Shown here: piece by piece, positions 1 through 7,502 of the stretch | Layout of the letters: each line of letters starts with the position of its first letter | Numbering within the stretch: position 1 is the first letter of the stretch | From: an uncultured Eubacterium sp. | GTDB taxonomy: Bacteria; Bacillota; Clostridia; Lachnospirales; Lachnospiraceae | DNA length: 12,179 nucleotides | Assembly: GCA_902475415.1 (NCBI GenBank) | Contig: CABRZK010000047.1 | Coordinates: 1 to 12,179 of the forward strand | Reading direction: 5' to 3' | Made by a program: the position numbers and the translations under genes | Notes under the pieces: model-generated | Database searches by the model: none | Told to the model about the DNA's origin: nothing | The model's input: only the letters and a program-made list of their open reading frames with translations

Positions 1-630
1 CACATAGGTTTTTGCGCCAAGTGCATCAAAGACGCTCTTTGCGATCATCCAGGAACTTCCGTTTGCACAGTCAAGACCTACGCGCACGTTTTTATAAGAA
101 TAAGTAGCCAGTGAGATCAGGTATCCAACATAGCGGTTTCTTCCTGCAGCATAATCTACGGTACATCCAATCTCTTCACGAACAGCAAACGGTACATCTG
201 CCATCTCTTCTCCGAACAGATTTAATTTTCCATCGATATAATCCTCAATGTAGGAAATGGTCTTCTCGTCCATTTTCTCACCATTTCCGTTGATCAGTTT
301 GATTCCATTGTCATAATATGGATTATGACTTGCAGAAATCATGATACCACAGTCAAAATCTTCTGTTCTTGTCACATAAGATACAGACGGTGTTGTCGTT
401 ACATGAAGCAGATATGCATCTGCGCCGGAAGCAGTCAGACCTGCAACCAGAGAATACTCAAACATATAGCTGGAACGTCTGGTATCTTTTCCGATGACTA
501 CTTTACATTTTTTTCCTGTAATCTGATGATAATACCATCCGATGAAGCGTCCTACTTTATATGCATGCTCCACTGTTAATGTTTTATTGGCTTCCCCACG
601 AAAGCCATCTGTTCCGAAATATCTTCCCAT
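1..630 (-). CDS. glmM: Phosphoglucosamine mutase GlmM, N-terminal part (runs off left edge)
   Basis: GlmM converts glucosamine-6-phosphate to glucosamine-1-phosphate in the cytoplasm, on the route to UDP-GlcNAc for peptidoglycan. The 210 visible residues begin with the family signature MGRYFGTDGFRG. They carry the active-site loop GIMISASHNP at residues 95-104, whose phosphoserine is Ser101. The metal-binding DGDxDR loop and the C-terminal half lie outside the window. The ATG at 628-630 is preceded by GGAAAGGA (635-642), which fixes the start. Phosphoglucomutase or phosphomannomutase relatives share the same loop, so the GlmM call rests on the N-terminus plus the cdaA and cdaR genes upstream in the same operon. 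GlmM is known to bind and inhibit CdaA in several Firmicutes. The gene lies 105 bases downstream of the cysNC stop, a gap that could hold its own promoter. Confidence 0.9.
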   Translation of the reverse strand, partial: MGRYFGTDGFRGEANKTLTVEHAYKVGRFIGWYYHQITGKKCKVVIGKDTRRSSYMFEYSLVAGLTASGADAYLLHVTTTPSVSYVTRTEDFDCGIMISASHNPYYDNGIKLINGNGEKMDEKTISYIEDYIDGKLNLFGEEMADVPFAVREEIGCTVDYAAGRNRYVGYLISLATYSYKNVRVGLDCANGSSWMIAKSVFDALGAKTYV

Positions 631-688
631 TTTAAATCCTTTCCATTTATCTGTCTCTCAGATTTCTTTCTCAAAAACCTTCTGAAAG

Positions 689-731
689 TACATTTGTTTT
701 AACTGATTATATATTTTATCTGTCAAATGTA
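689..731. promoter_or_regulatory. 8-bp inverted repeat around a TATAAT box upstream of glmM
   Basis: Between the cysNC stop (736) and the glmM start (630), TACATTTG at 689-696 and CAAATGTA at 724-731 form a perfect 8-bp inverted repeat with a 27-base AT-rich spacer. On the minus strand the spacer contains TATAAT (706-711), a perfect -10 box. No good -35 lies 16-18 bp upstream of it. The TTGACA at 721-726 is only 9 bp away. This could be an operator around a weak glmM promoter, or just an AU-rich mRNA hairpin. I see no U-rich terminator here, so read-through from cysNC into glmM is likely. Confidence 0.3.
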
Positions 732-735
732 TAAC

Positions 736-2559
736 CTACAGCTGATCCTTTAACTGCTCCAGAATCAGGTCTACACATTCTTCAATACTGTATTTTGCAG
801 TATCAATTACTGCATCCGGATGCTCCGGTACTTCATACGGGCTTGTCACACCGGTAAAATGATCCAGTTTTCCTTCACGGGCCATTTTGTACAATCCCTT
901 AACATCCCGGCGCTCGCATTCTTCGATTGGTGTACTTACATACACTTCCATGAAAGCATCCCCGATGATTTCACGGGCATTCTGGCGATCCTGCGCAAAC
1001 GGAGAGATAAAAGATGTCAGAACGATCAGTCCTGCATCATTCATCAGCTTGGACACCTCTGCGATTCTTCGGATATTTTCGATGCGGTCTGCTTCACGGA
1101 AACCAAGATTTTTATTTAATCCCATGCGGACATTGTCTCCATCCAGAAGCATGGTATGTCTGCCCATTGCCACCAGACGCTTCTCCAGTTCATTCGCCAG
1201 TGTAGACTTTCCGGAACCGGATAATCCGGTAAACCAGATGGTCTTGGCATTCTGTCCCAGCTGTTTTTCACGGAATTCCCGTGTGATGTCCATATTGTGC
1301 CAGGTCAGCTGATTTTCTCTGTTTAATGTATGCTCTACGACTCCGCAGGCAGATGTCATATGTGACACACGATCAATCAGGATCAGAGAACCAAGCGCAT
1401 TATTTTTCTCAAATTTATCAAAAACCAGTTTGGATGCTGTGGAAATCTCACAACGTGCAATTTCATTTTTATAAATTGCGTCTGCATAAACTTCCTCTCC
1501 GGTATTTACATCAATCTTGTACTTGATATTCATGATGGTTGCCGGAACACTCTGTGTACCAAGTTTTAACAGGAAATTCTTGCCTGCCACAAGCTTGGTA
1601 TCATCCATCCAGAGTAAGGTCGCAGAAAACATGGAATTAACATTCAGGGATGTATCTTTTACCAGAACACATCCTCTGGAAATATCAATTTCTGTATCAA
1701 GCTGAATCGTAACAGCATGACCTACCGAACTTGTCTGTACATCTTTATCCCCTTCATAGATCAGTCTGACAACGGCCGTCTCGCCACTTGGAAGTACCTG
1801 AATGGTATCTCCCACCGACACACTGCCGCTCTCAATCTGTCCCTGAAATCCACGGAACGTATGATCCGGTCGGCAGACACGCTGTACCGGCATGGTAAAT
1901 CCTGTCTCTGTCGGATTTTCCTTTACATCAATTGTCTCCAGATAATCCAGCAGGGTCTTTCCTGTATACCACGGCATATGGGCAGAACGTTTGGTGATAT
2001 TATCTCCCTCCGTTGCAGATACTGGAATCATCTGTGCTGTACTGTAATCAAATTCTGCCAGAAGAACCTTAATATCCTTCTGAATCTTCTGATATTTTTC
2101 CTGTTCAAAATCAATCAGATCCATTTTGTTAATTGCAAATACAAAATGTTTAATTCCCATCAGGGAGCAGATTCTGGTATGACGCCTGGTCTGTGTCAGC
2201 ACACCCTGGCTTGCATCTACCAGAATAACTGCCAAATCTGCAAAAGAGGCACCAACTGCCATATTTCTTGTATATTCTTCATGTCCCGGTGTATCAGCCA
2301 CAATGAAAGAACGGCGCTCTGTTGTAAAATAGCGATATGCAACATCAATGGTAATACCCTGTTCACGTTCCGCCATCAGACCGTCCAGAAGAAGACTGTA
2401 ATCAATTGCACCACCTCTGGATCCAACTTTGGAGTCCAGTTCCAGCGCGCGTTCCTGATCAGCAAACAGCAATTTTGCATCATAAAGCATATGTCCGATC
2501 AATGTCGATTTTCCATCGTCTACACTTCCACATGTAATAAATTTTAATAATGCGTTCAT
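736..2559 (-). CDS. cysNC: Bifunctional sulfate adenylyltransferase large subunit / APS kinase (CysN-CysC fusion)
   Basis: A 607-residue fusion. The N-terminal part is the GTPase subunit of ATP sulfurylase, which with CysD makes adenosine 5'-phosphosulfate (APS) from ATP and sulfate. The C-terminal part is APS kinase, which makes PAPS. The GTPase motifs are all present: P-loop GSVDDGKST 11-19, REQGIT 65-70, DTPGH 89-93, NKMD 144-147 and SAT 181-183. EF-Tu-like beta-barrel domains fill roughly 220-410. The kinase starts near 438 with P-loop GLSGSGKST 445-453, then DGDNVR 473-478, FISP 517-520 (Ser519, matching the phosphoserine position of CysC) and KGLYK 554-558. Length fits NodQ/CysNC fusions. 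The ATG directly abuts the cysD stop, and its Shine-Dalgarno GGGAGG (2571-2576) lies inside the last codons of cysD, which suggests translational coupling. Both activities look intact. No reductase, sulfotransferase or sulfate transporter is in the window, so the fate of PAPS is not visible. Confidence 0.95.
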   Translation of the reverse strand: MNALLKFITCGSVDDGKSTLIGHMLYDAKLLFADQERALELDSKVGSRGGAIDYSLLLDGLMAEREQGITIDVAYRYFTTERRSFIVADTPGHEEYTRNMAVGASFADLAVILVDASQGVLTQTRRHTRICSLMGIKHFVFAINKMDLIDFEQEKYQKIQKDIKVLLAEFDYSTAQMIPVSATEGDNITKRSAHMPWYTGKTLLDYLETIDVKENPTETGFTMPVQRVCRPDHTFRGFQGQIESGSVSVGDTIQVLPSGETAVVRLIYEGDKDVQTSSVGHAVTIQLDTEIDISRGCVLVKDTSLNVNSMFSATLLWMDDTKLVAGKNFLLKLGTQSVPATIMNIKYKIDVNTGEEVYADAIYKNEIARCEISTASKLVFDKFEKNNALGSLILIDRVSHMTSACGVVEHTLNRENQLTWHNMDITREFREKQLGQNAKTIWFTGLSGSGKSTLANELEKRLVAMGRHTMLLDGDNVRMGLNKNLGFREADRIENIRRIAEVSKLMNDAGLIVLTSFISPFAQDRQNAREIIGDAFMEVYVSTPIEECERRDVKGLYKMAREGKLDHFTGVTSPYEVPEHPDAVIDTAKYSIEECVDLILEQLKDQL

Positions 2560-3453
2560 CTAGAAGTAGCCCTCCCTTTTTCGTTTCTCCATGCTGGCTG
2601 CACCGCCATCTTTATCGATCACACGGCTGGTTCTCTCAGAAGACACTGCACTTAATGTCTCCTGAATGATTGCATCCAGCGTATCCGCATCAGACTCTAC
2701 ACCACCGGAAAGCGGGTAACATCCCAGTGTACGGAAACGAACTTTCTTCATCATAGGCTTTTCTCCCGGGAGCAGGCGCATACGATCATCATCAACCATG
2801 ATCAGATTGCCATCACGTTCTACTACCGGTCTGACCGCTGCAAAATATAATGGAACAATGTCTATTTTTTCCCGTTTGATATACTGCCAGATATCTTTCT
2901 CTGTCCAGTTTGAAATCGGGAATACACGAATGCTCTCTCCCTTATTGATTTCTGTATTAAACAGTTTCCACATCTCAGGACGCTGGTTTTTCGGATCCCA
3001 TGCATGCTCTGCATTACGGAAAGAAAAGATTCTTTCTTTTGCACGACTCTTCTCCTCATCACGTCGTCCTCCACCAAATGCAGCTGTGAAACCATACTTG
3101 TTCAGTGCCTGCTTCAGTGCCTGTGTCTTCATGATATCTGTATAGGCTGCACCATGATCAAAAGGGTTAATGCCCTGGCGAACGCCCTCTTCATTAATGT
3201 ATTCCAGCATTTCTATGCCGTATTTTTCCGCTACCTTGTCACGGAACTCAATCATTTCTTTAAATTTCCATGTCGTATTTACATGTAAAAATGGAAATGG
3301 TGGTTTCTCCGGATAAAATGCCTTTAATGCAAGATGTAGCATAACAGATGAATCTTTTCCGATTGAGTAAAGCATTACCGGTTTTTCACACTGTGCTGCC
3401 ACTTCACGCATAATATAAATTGCTTCCGCTTCCAGTTCATCCAAATGATCCAT
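2560..3453 (-). CDS. cysD: Sulfate adenylyltransferase small subunit CysD
   Basis: The 297-residue catalytic subunit of heterodimeric ATP sulfurylase belongs to the PP-loop ATP pyrophosphatase superfamily. It adenylates sulfate to APS, driven by GTP hydrolysis in CysN. The PP-loop SIGKDSS is at residues 30-36. Other family hallmarks are FGGGRRDEEKSRAKER (residues 126-141), the conserved run FPISNWTEKDIW, and the C-terminal KRKREGYF. The length is close to the roughly 300 residues usual for the family. AGAGGA precedes the ATG at 3451-3453. The HPr gene ends 20 bases upstream and cysNC begins at the base after this stop codon, so the three genes are almost certainly on one transcript. Nothing looks degraded. 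Confidence 0.96.
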   Translation of the reverse strand: MDHLDELEAEAIYIMREVAAQCEKPVMLYSIGKDSSVMLHLALKAFYPEKPPFPFLHVNTTWKFKEMIEFRDKVAEKYGIEMLEYINEEGVRQGINPFDHGAAYTDIMKTQALKQALNKYGFTAAFGGGRRDEEKSRAKERIFSFRNAEHAWDPKNQRPEMWKLFNTEINKGESIRVFPISNWTEKDIWQYIKREKIDIVPLYFAAVRPVVERDGNLIMVDDDRMRLLPGEKPMMKKVRFRTLGCYPLSGGVESDADTLDAIIQETLSAVSSERTSRVIDKDGGAASMEKRKREGYF

Positions 3454-3473
3454 ACTTTTTTCCTCTTTTCCTG

Positions 3474-3737
3474 TTATTCCCCCAGACCACTTTGTATCAC
3501 AGATACAATTCCTGCCAGCGCTTCTTCCTCATCTTCTCCCTCGCATACAAATTCAACCTCATCGTTATATTTGACGCTTGCCGCCAGCACGCTTAATAGG
3601 CTCTTTACGTTTGTTGTCATATTTCCCCTCTGAAAAGAAATCTTTGACTTGTATTTAATCGCCTCATCGCATAATTTACCTGCAGGACGCAGATGCAGTC
3701 CCGCAGGATTTTTAATTCTCACTTTCTGACAAACCAT
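3474..3737 (-). CDS. HPr-family phosphocarrier protein
   Basis: An 87-residue protein of the HPr fold, the standard length for the family. HPr relays phosphate from Enzyme I to PTS sugar permeases through a histidine. In Gram-positives it is also phosphorylated on a serine by HPr kinase for carbon control. The active-site motif NPAGLHLRPA is at residues 10-19, with His15 and Arg17 both present. Canonical HPr has LHARPA, so Leu16 is a small variation. The serine site reads NVKSLLSVLA (43-52) with Ser46 in the right place, so both sites could work, unlike Crh, which lacks the histidine. GGAGGGG precedes the ATG. The gene lies 41 bases after cdaR and 20 bases before cysD. It may be the main HPr or a paralogue dedicated to this operon; the window cannot tell, so I give no symbol. 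Confidence 0.92.
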   Translation of the reverse strand: MVCQKVRIKNPAGLHLRPAGKLCDEAIKYKSKISFQRGNMTTNVKSLLSVLAASVKYNDEVEFVCEGEDEEEALAGIVSVIQSGLGE

Positions 3738-3778
3738 GTTGTATCCCCTCCAAATACATCTTCGGTATTTTTATCTGT

Positions 3779-5071
3779 TTATTGTGTGGAACTGTCTGTC
3801 GTTCCATCTGTACTGTCTGTTGCTCCCGTATTTGTCTGTTTTTCTGTAACAGTTACCGAAGTATACGGTATCTCACTGACAGTATAATTTCCATCAATGG
3901 TTACAGCTGCTGCTATTACACCTGTTCCAAAAGATGATGCATCAATTGTTCCGGTAATATCCTCCGGATTAACATCTGTAAAATCATTTCCAAATCCCAA
4001 AAGATTTACCGTCACGGTATCTGCATTAAAATCAAGCTGATAATTGGATGGCAGATTTTTCACCGTGATATTTTTCACCGGGACAGCAAATGCTTTTGCT
4101 GATTTTCCCTCGATTACCAATGTCACACTGACCTGTTTCGACTGGTCAGATGCCAGCGATACACCATCCGGCAGATACCTGGTCAGGTCGACGCTTGAAA
4201 CCACATTTGCGGAGGCTCCCGCAATATTCATCTGTGAGCCTGAAATTTCCAGTTCACTGATTCCGGCCAGTGCTTCGCTGCTCCCCACCAGTTTCACACT
4301 GGACACACTGCATTCCGCGGTCTTGAACCGATAACCGTCTGCCGGTGTTCCATTTGTCACAAATTTCAGCGGTACCGATTTTCCCATAGTAACCGTCACA
4401 TCGACAGCCACAGATGTCCTGTTCAGTGTCAGGCGGTCCTGCGGGATCTCATTTCCATCTTTATCCAGCAATACAATTTTACTGTTCGTTGCTATGTCTT
4501 CTTCCGCGCCGCTGATGTCTACCGTTGCCTGCACAGTTGCAATCTGATTCAGAATGGATTCCGGTCCGGTAACCGTAATCTTCTTCGGATCCGCAACAGC
4601 CTCTTCTGCATAGCAATATGGAGCCGGTGTTCCTTCTGTCTTAACCTGAACCGTGTAACGCTGTGTCAGCAGATTTTCAACACTGATCTTCAATGTGGCA
4701 TCCCGTTTGTTGATTTCAATCTGACTTGCATACCTGGATGCTGATACACTGACCGGTACGGTTGTCATCTCGTCATTGACATTTTCCATATTGGCAACTG
4801 CTGTAAAGTCAGATTCTGACAATTCTTCGATAATGGAACGTTTTCCGGTAACGGTAAATGAAATTTTATCAGAATTATTCAAAATATCATATGTCTTACC
4901 CATATCCGTCAGATAGTCACTGTTTTCAATCGTAACCGGAATGACAAAACTCTTTGTTTTTTCCGGATCTTCAATATTCACTACAACCATCCAGATGATA
5001 ATGGCAAAAACTGCCGCCAGTATTTTGAGGCCAAAATTATTTGTAATCCGCTTTGTCACTTTGCGCAGCAT
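3779..5071 (-). CDS. cdaR: CdaA regulatory protein CdaR (YbbR-domain protein)
   Basis: A 430-residue extracytoplasmic protein with one N-terminal membrane anchor (residues about 14-33, rich in Ala, Ile and Val). It is followed by four YbbR-type beta repeats, roughly 43-130, 137-225, 229-320 and 325-410. Repeated elements such as ITVTGPESIL (165-174) and VKLVGSSEAL (259-268) mark the repeat boundaries. The last 20 residues are a Thr/Ser/Asp-rich low-complexity tail. In Bacillus and Listeria, CdaR binds CdaA through the membrane and modulates c-di-AMP production. The start is supported by a strong AGGAGG (5079-5084) 7 bases before the ATG, and it overlaps the 3' end of cdaA by 35 bases, so translation is probably coupled. 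Domain limits are estimated by eye. Confidence 0.93.
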   Translation of the reverse strand: MLRKVTKRITNNFGLKILAAVFAIIIWMVVVNIEDPEKTKSFVIPVTIENSDYLTDMGKTYDILNNSDKISFTVTGKRSIIEELSESDFTAVANMENVNDEMTTVPVSVSASRYASQIEINKRDATLKISVENLLTQRYTVQVKTEGTPAPYCYAEEAVADPKKITVTGPESILNQIATVQATVDISGAEEDIATNSKIVLLDKDGNEIPQDRLTLNRTSVAVDVTVTMGKSVPLKFVTNGTPADGYRFKTAECSVSSVKLVGSSEALAGISELEISGSQMNIAGASANVVSSVDLTRYLPDGVSLASDQSKQVSVTLVIEGKSAKAFAVPVKNITVKNLPSNYQLDFNADTVTVNLLGFGNDFTDVNPEDITGTIDASSFGTGVIAAAVTIDGNYTVSEIPYTSVTVTEKQTNTGATDSTDGTTDSSTQ

Positions 5072-5945
5072 TTTTCAGCCTCCTTTTCAGTTTTTCAAAA
5101 TAGTTCTCTGTCTCTCCTGATAATTTTGCAGCAAATCTCAGCTTGCTTCTGAGGAAATCCGCATCAATATTGCGATACAGGGTTCCTTCTACAGCCAGGG
5201 ATACAGCGCCTGTTTCTTCCGAAACGACGATTGTCATAGAATCACTCACCTCACTGATTCCCACAGCAGCACGGTGTCTGGTTCCAAGTTCTTTACTCAG
5301 CTCCATATTATCCGATAATGGCAGATAGCAGGTTGCTGATACAATTCTGTCTCCACGCACAATAATCGCACCATCATGCAACGGTGTATTATGCTCAAAT
5401 ATATTGATTAAAAGCTGGCTTGAAACAAGGGAATCCAGTGAAATTCCGGTTCTGATGTATTCATTCAGCATGACCTCACGTTCAATGACAATCAGAGCTC
5501 CCGTCTTCACTTTGCCCATTTCATAACATGCTTTTACGATCTCGTTAATTGTTTTCTCAGAAAAACGAACCGCATTCGCCTTCTGAAAATCAAAACTGAA
5601 AAATGAGGTCAGGAAATTTTTTCTTCCAAGCCGTTCCAGTGCATTTCGTAATTCCGGCTGAAATATAATTACTAAGGCGATTGCCGCTATATTCACTACT
5701 TTTCCCGATAGCCAGAGGATTGTGTTCATCTGGAAAAGCGCAGCCAGCAACAAAAAGATCAATATTACAATGATCCCTTTAAACAGCATCCATGCTCTGG
5801 TATTTTTAACCCATACCATGACCTGATATAATACAAAAGCAATAATGATAATTTCTATAATATCGGTTGGTCCGATCTTGGGTTTATCTATCCAGGACAG
5901 ATATTTATCCATAAAAGCATACAATGCTGCTCCTATTTCCCGCAT
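5037..5945 (-). CDS. cdaA: Diadenylate cyclase CdaA
   Basis: A membrane-bound enzyme that condenses two ATP molecules into cyclic di-AMP, the second messenger controlling potassium and osmolyte uptake and cell-wall homeostasis. It has 302 residues. Three transmembrane helices lie at about 26-46, 55-72 and 82-97, followed by the DAC (DisA_N) domain from about 100. Its catalytic signatures are intact: NTPLHDGA (186-193), with the DGA motif, and GTRHRAAVG (221-229), with the RHR motif. SEETG (242-246) is also typical. The extreme C-terminus is Lys-rich and overlaps cdaR. A purine-rich stretch (GAGGAAGTGAAAGG) precedes the ATG at 5943-5945. The unknown membrane-protein gene ends 38 bases upstream. 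CdaR and GlmM, its known partners, are in the same operon. Confidence 0.96.
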   Translation of the reverse strand: MREIGAALYAFMDKYLSWIDKPKIGPTDIIEIIIIAFVLYQVMVWVKNTRAWMLFKGIIVILIFLLLAALFQMNTILWLSGKVVNIAAIALVIIFQPELRNALERLGRKNFLTSFFSFDFQKANAVRFSEKTINEIVKACYEMGKVKTGALIVIEREVMLNEYIRTGISLDSLVSSQLLINIFEHNTPLHDGAIIVRGDRIVSATCYLPLSDNMELSKELGTRHRAAVGISEVSDSMTIVVSEETGAVSLAVEGTLYRNIDADFLRSKLRFAAKLSGETENYFEKLKRRLKNAAQSDKADYK

Positions 5946-5983
5946 CCTTTCACTTCCTCTCTGTGATTTTTCTGTTTCTGATT

Positions 5984-7018
5984 TTATTTGTCATGTAATT
6001 CCTTCATAACCTGTTCTTCCAGTTCATCATCAGAACGGTTTACATGTACGGAATTAACCTTTTTTCCACGCATAGACTTTCTCTTTCTGGAACGTTTTGT
6101 ATTGATATGCTTTACCTGCTTATCCTCCACAGACACAAAAGCCTTCGGGACTGCTTTTACATAGTAATAATATTCATCATCCTCAAACTGTGTATGCTCT
6201 ACTCTGCTGTAATCCACACTCAAAGACATAAAGTCCAGCACAAATACAATTCCCAGTGAAATCACACAACCTGCGATCACTTTTATAATATGACCCGTTT
6301 CACCCAGATAAATTTCTCCGCTGCAGATCACGCCCATTTGTACTGCCATGCCAAGTACAATGGCAATTGTACGCGCATGATCTACACTGAGTTTTCTGAC
6401 GCAGTATACAACCACTGCTGCTGCTGCAAATGCACACAGATAAAAGTACATCTCTTTATCGGTAAAAATTTCTGTCACCGCAAGGGTCACAACACTCTTC
6501 TTTGTAATCGATTCTTTTTCCGAAAAAAGTGCTGCATTTTCATTGATATTTTTCAACAGAAAATACACAAATTCTCCGCATACAACTGCAATTGTGGAAT
6601 AAATCTGCGACAAAAGACCTGCGCAAACAGGCATGATATACGGAACTCCGACAACATTCAATACCGGTGTCAGTACTGTATACACACCTTTTTTACTTGT
6701 AAATCGGAAATACAGACAAAACATTGCGATAAAAATAAGTGCTACAATACCACATAATTCCAGCGACAATGCATAACAATTCAACAGCACCAGCACTGCG
6801 CCAAGGAAAAGCATCACACCGGATGGCATGAATGAGCACAATAATGCACACAATAATGCAATCGGATATTCTTTCAGTATATCCATATATCCAATCTGAT
6901 GATTGATCATGGAAAATGCAAAAAATGCTACAAGGAAACGTAATACCGCAACTACATAAATCTCATATTTCCCAATAAAACGGTATATATACTCCTTTAT
7001 TTTTAACAGCTGAACCAT
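5984..7018 (-). CDS. Unrecognised polytopic membrane protein, second gene of the cdaA operon
   Basis: I do not recognise this 344-residue protein. By hydrophobicity it has about seven or eight membrane segments (about 20-37, 51-65, 67-86, 88-106, 120-155 possibly as two, 192-207, 216-233 and 243-264). An approximately 80-residue hydrophilic C-terminal tail follows. The tail has an acidic-aromatic patch FEDDEYYYY (278-286), then a very basic stretch (301-320), then an acidic end. The start is the ATG at 7016-7018, preceded by AGGAGG (7024-7029) at 5 bases. The frame stays open 41 codons further upstream, but that would overlap the previous gene and has no comparable ribosome binding site. The gene sits 29 bases after the preceding small membrane gene and 38 bases before cdaA, so all three are probably co-transcribed. 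A role with CdaA is inferred only from position. Confidence 0.8.
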   Translation of the reverse strand: MVQLLKIKEYIYRFIGKYEIYVVAVLRFLVAFFAFSMINHQIGYMDILKEYPIALLCALLCSFMPSGVMLFLGAVLVLLNCYALSLELCGIVALIFIAMFCLYFRFTSKKGVYTVLTPVLNVVGVPYIMPVCAGLLSQIYSTIAVVCGEFVYFLLKNINENAALFSEKESITKKSVVTLAVTEIFTDKEMYFYLCAFAAAAVVVYCVRKLSVDHARTIAIVLGMAVQMGVICSGEIYLGETGHIIKVIAGCVISLGIVFVLDFMSLSVDYSRVEHTQFEDDEYYYYVKAVPKAFVSVEDKQVKHINTKRSRKRKSMRGKKVNSVHVNRSDDELEEQVMKELHDK

Positions 7019-7047
7019 AGTTACCTCCTGCCCTGCGTTTCGGAATT

Positions 7048-7461
7048 TTATTCTTCCTGTGTATTTTCCTTTTCTTCGGCAACATAAGATTTGTTCAACC
7101 GATGAAGATAGTGCAGATACAGATCCCTCCGATCCCGGCATTGCTTATGTCTGTAAACAGCAGCAACTGCGCATATTACCAGATAACACGCTATAAAGAT
7201 CAGATATATCACAAGTATTTCTTTGATCAGTACCCCGTAATTCATTTCGGCAAAGTATTGATTGAAATCATCCCATTTCGAGCAGATCCATAATATCAGG
7301 ACAGCCAAAAAGCAGATCGTTCCAAGGACAAATCCTTTTACCATCTGCAAAATCACATAATCGCTTCGACGATATGTGCTAATCTTCAATTCTCGCTCGC
7401 CGGGTCCTTTTTCCAGCATTGCCAGTCTGGTCATCTCACGGACTCTGTCCTGATTAATCAT
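7048..7461 (-). CDS. Unrecognised small membrane protein, first gene of the cdaA operon
   Basis: I do not recognise this 137-residue protein. The N-terminus (1-35) is hydrophilic and charged. Two hydrophobic segments follow at about 37-59 and 79-103, joined by a short loop. A basic, Tyr- and His-rich region (104-125) and an acidic Glu-rich end complete it. This predicts a two-helix membrane protein with both tails on the same side, probably cytoplasmic given the flanking basic residues. I chose the ATG at 7459-7461 because AAGGTG lies just upstream. Upstream in-frame ATGs at 7482 and beyond have no ribosome binding site and fall at or ahead of the probable transcription start from the box at 7494-7502. 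It leads the operon and is followed after 29 bases by a larger membrane protein. Function unknown. Confidence 0.75.
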   Translation of the reverse strand: MINQDRVREMTRLAMLEKGPGERELKISTYRRSDYVILQMVKGFVLGTICFLAVLILWICSKWDDFNQYFAEMNYGVLIKEILVIYLIFIACYLVICAVAAVYRHKQCRDRRDLYLHYLHRLNKSYVAEEKENTQEE

Positions 7462-7493
7462 AGCTTCACCTTTTTTGCCCATACTATAAATAG

Positions 7494-7502
7494 AGTATAT
7501 CA
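7494..7502 (-). promoter_or_regulatory. Extended -10 promoter element for the cdaA operon
   Basis: On the minus strand TGATATACT matches the extended -10 consensus TGnTATAAT with one mismatch. Initiation would fall near 7487, about 25 bases before the chosen start at 7461. No good -35 lies at 16-18 bp, which is tolerable for extended -10 promoters. The box overlaps one arm of the inverted repeat at 7499-7523, so a protein bound to that repeat would be expected to block it. Confidence 0.4.

Noticed and set aside
706..726. TTGACA (721-726) with TATAAT (706-711) as a minus-strand promoter
   Set aside because: Both hexamers are perfect but only 9 bp apart, too close for a sigma-A promoter.
1717..2547. 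276-codon open frame on the plus strand
   Set aside because: It is entirely antisense to the well-supported cysNC gene, rich in Cys and His as antisense shadows often are, and shows no recognisable domain or ribosome binding site.
7019..7141. 41-codon N-terminal extension of the 344-residue membrane protein
   Set aside because: It would overlap the preceding gene by over 90 bases, its sequence is low in hydrophobic character and unlike the rest, and a strong AGGAGG stands right before the internal ATG at 7016-7018.
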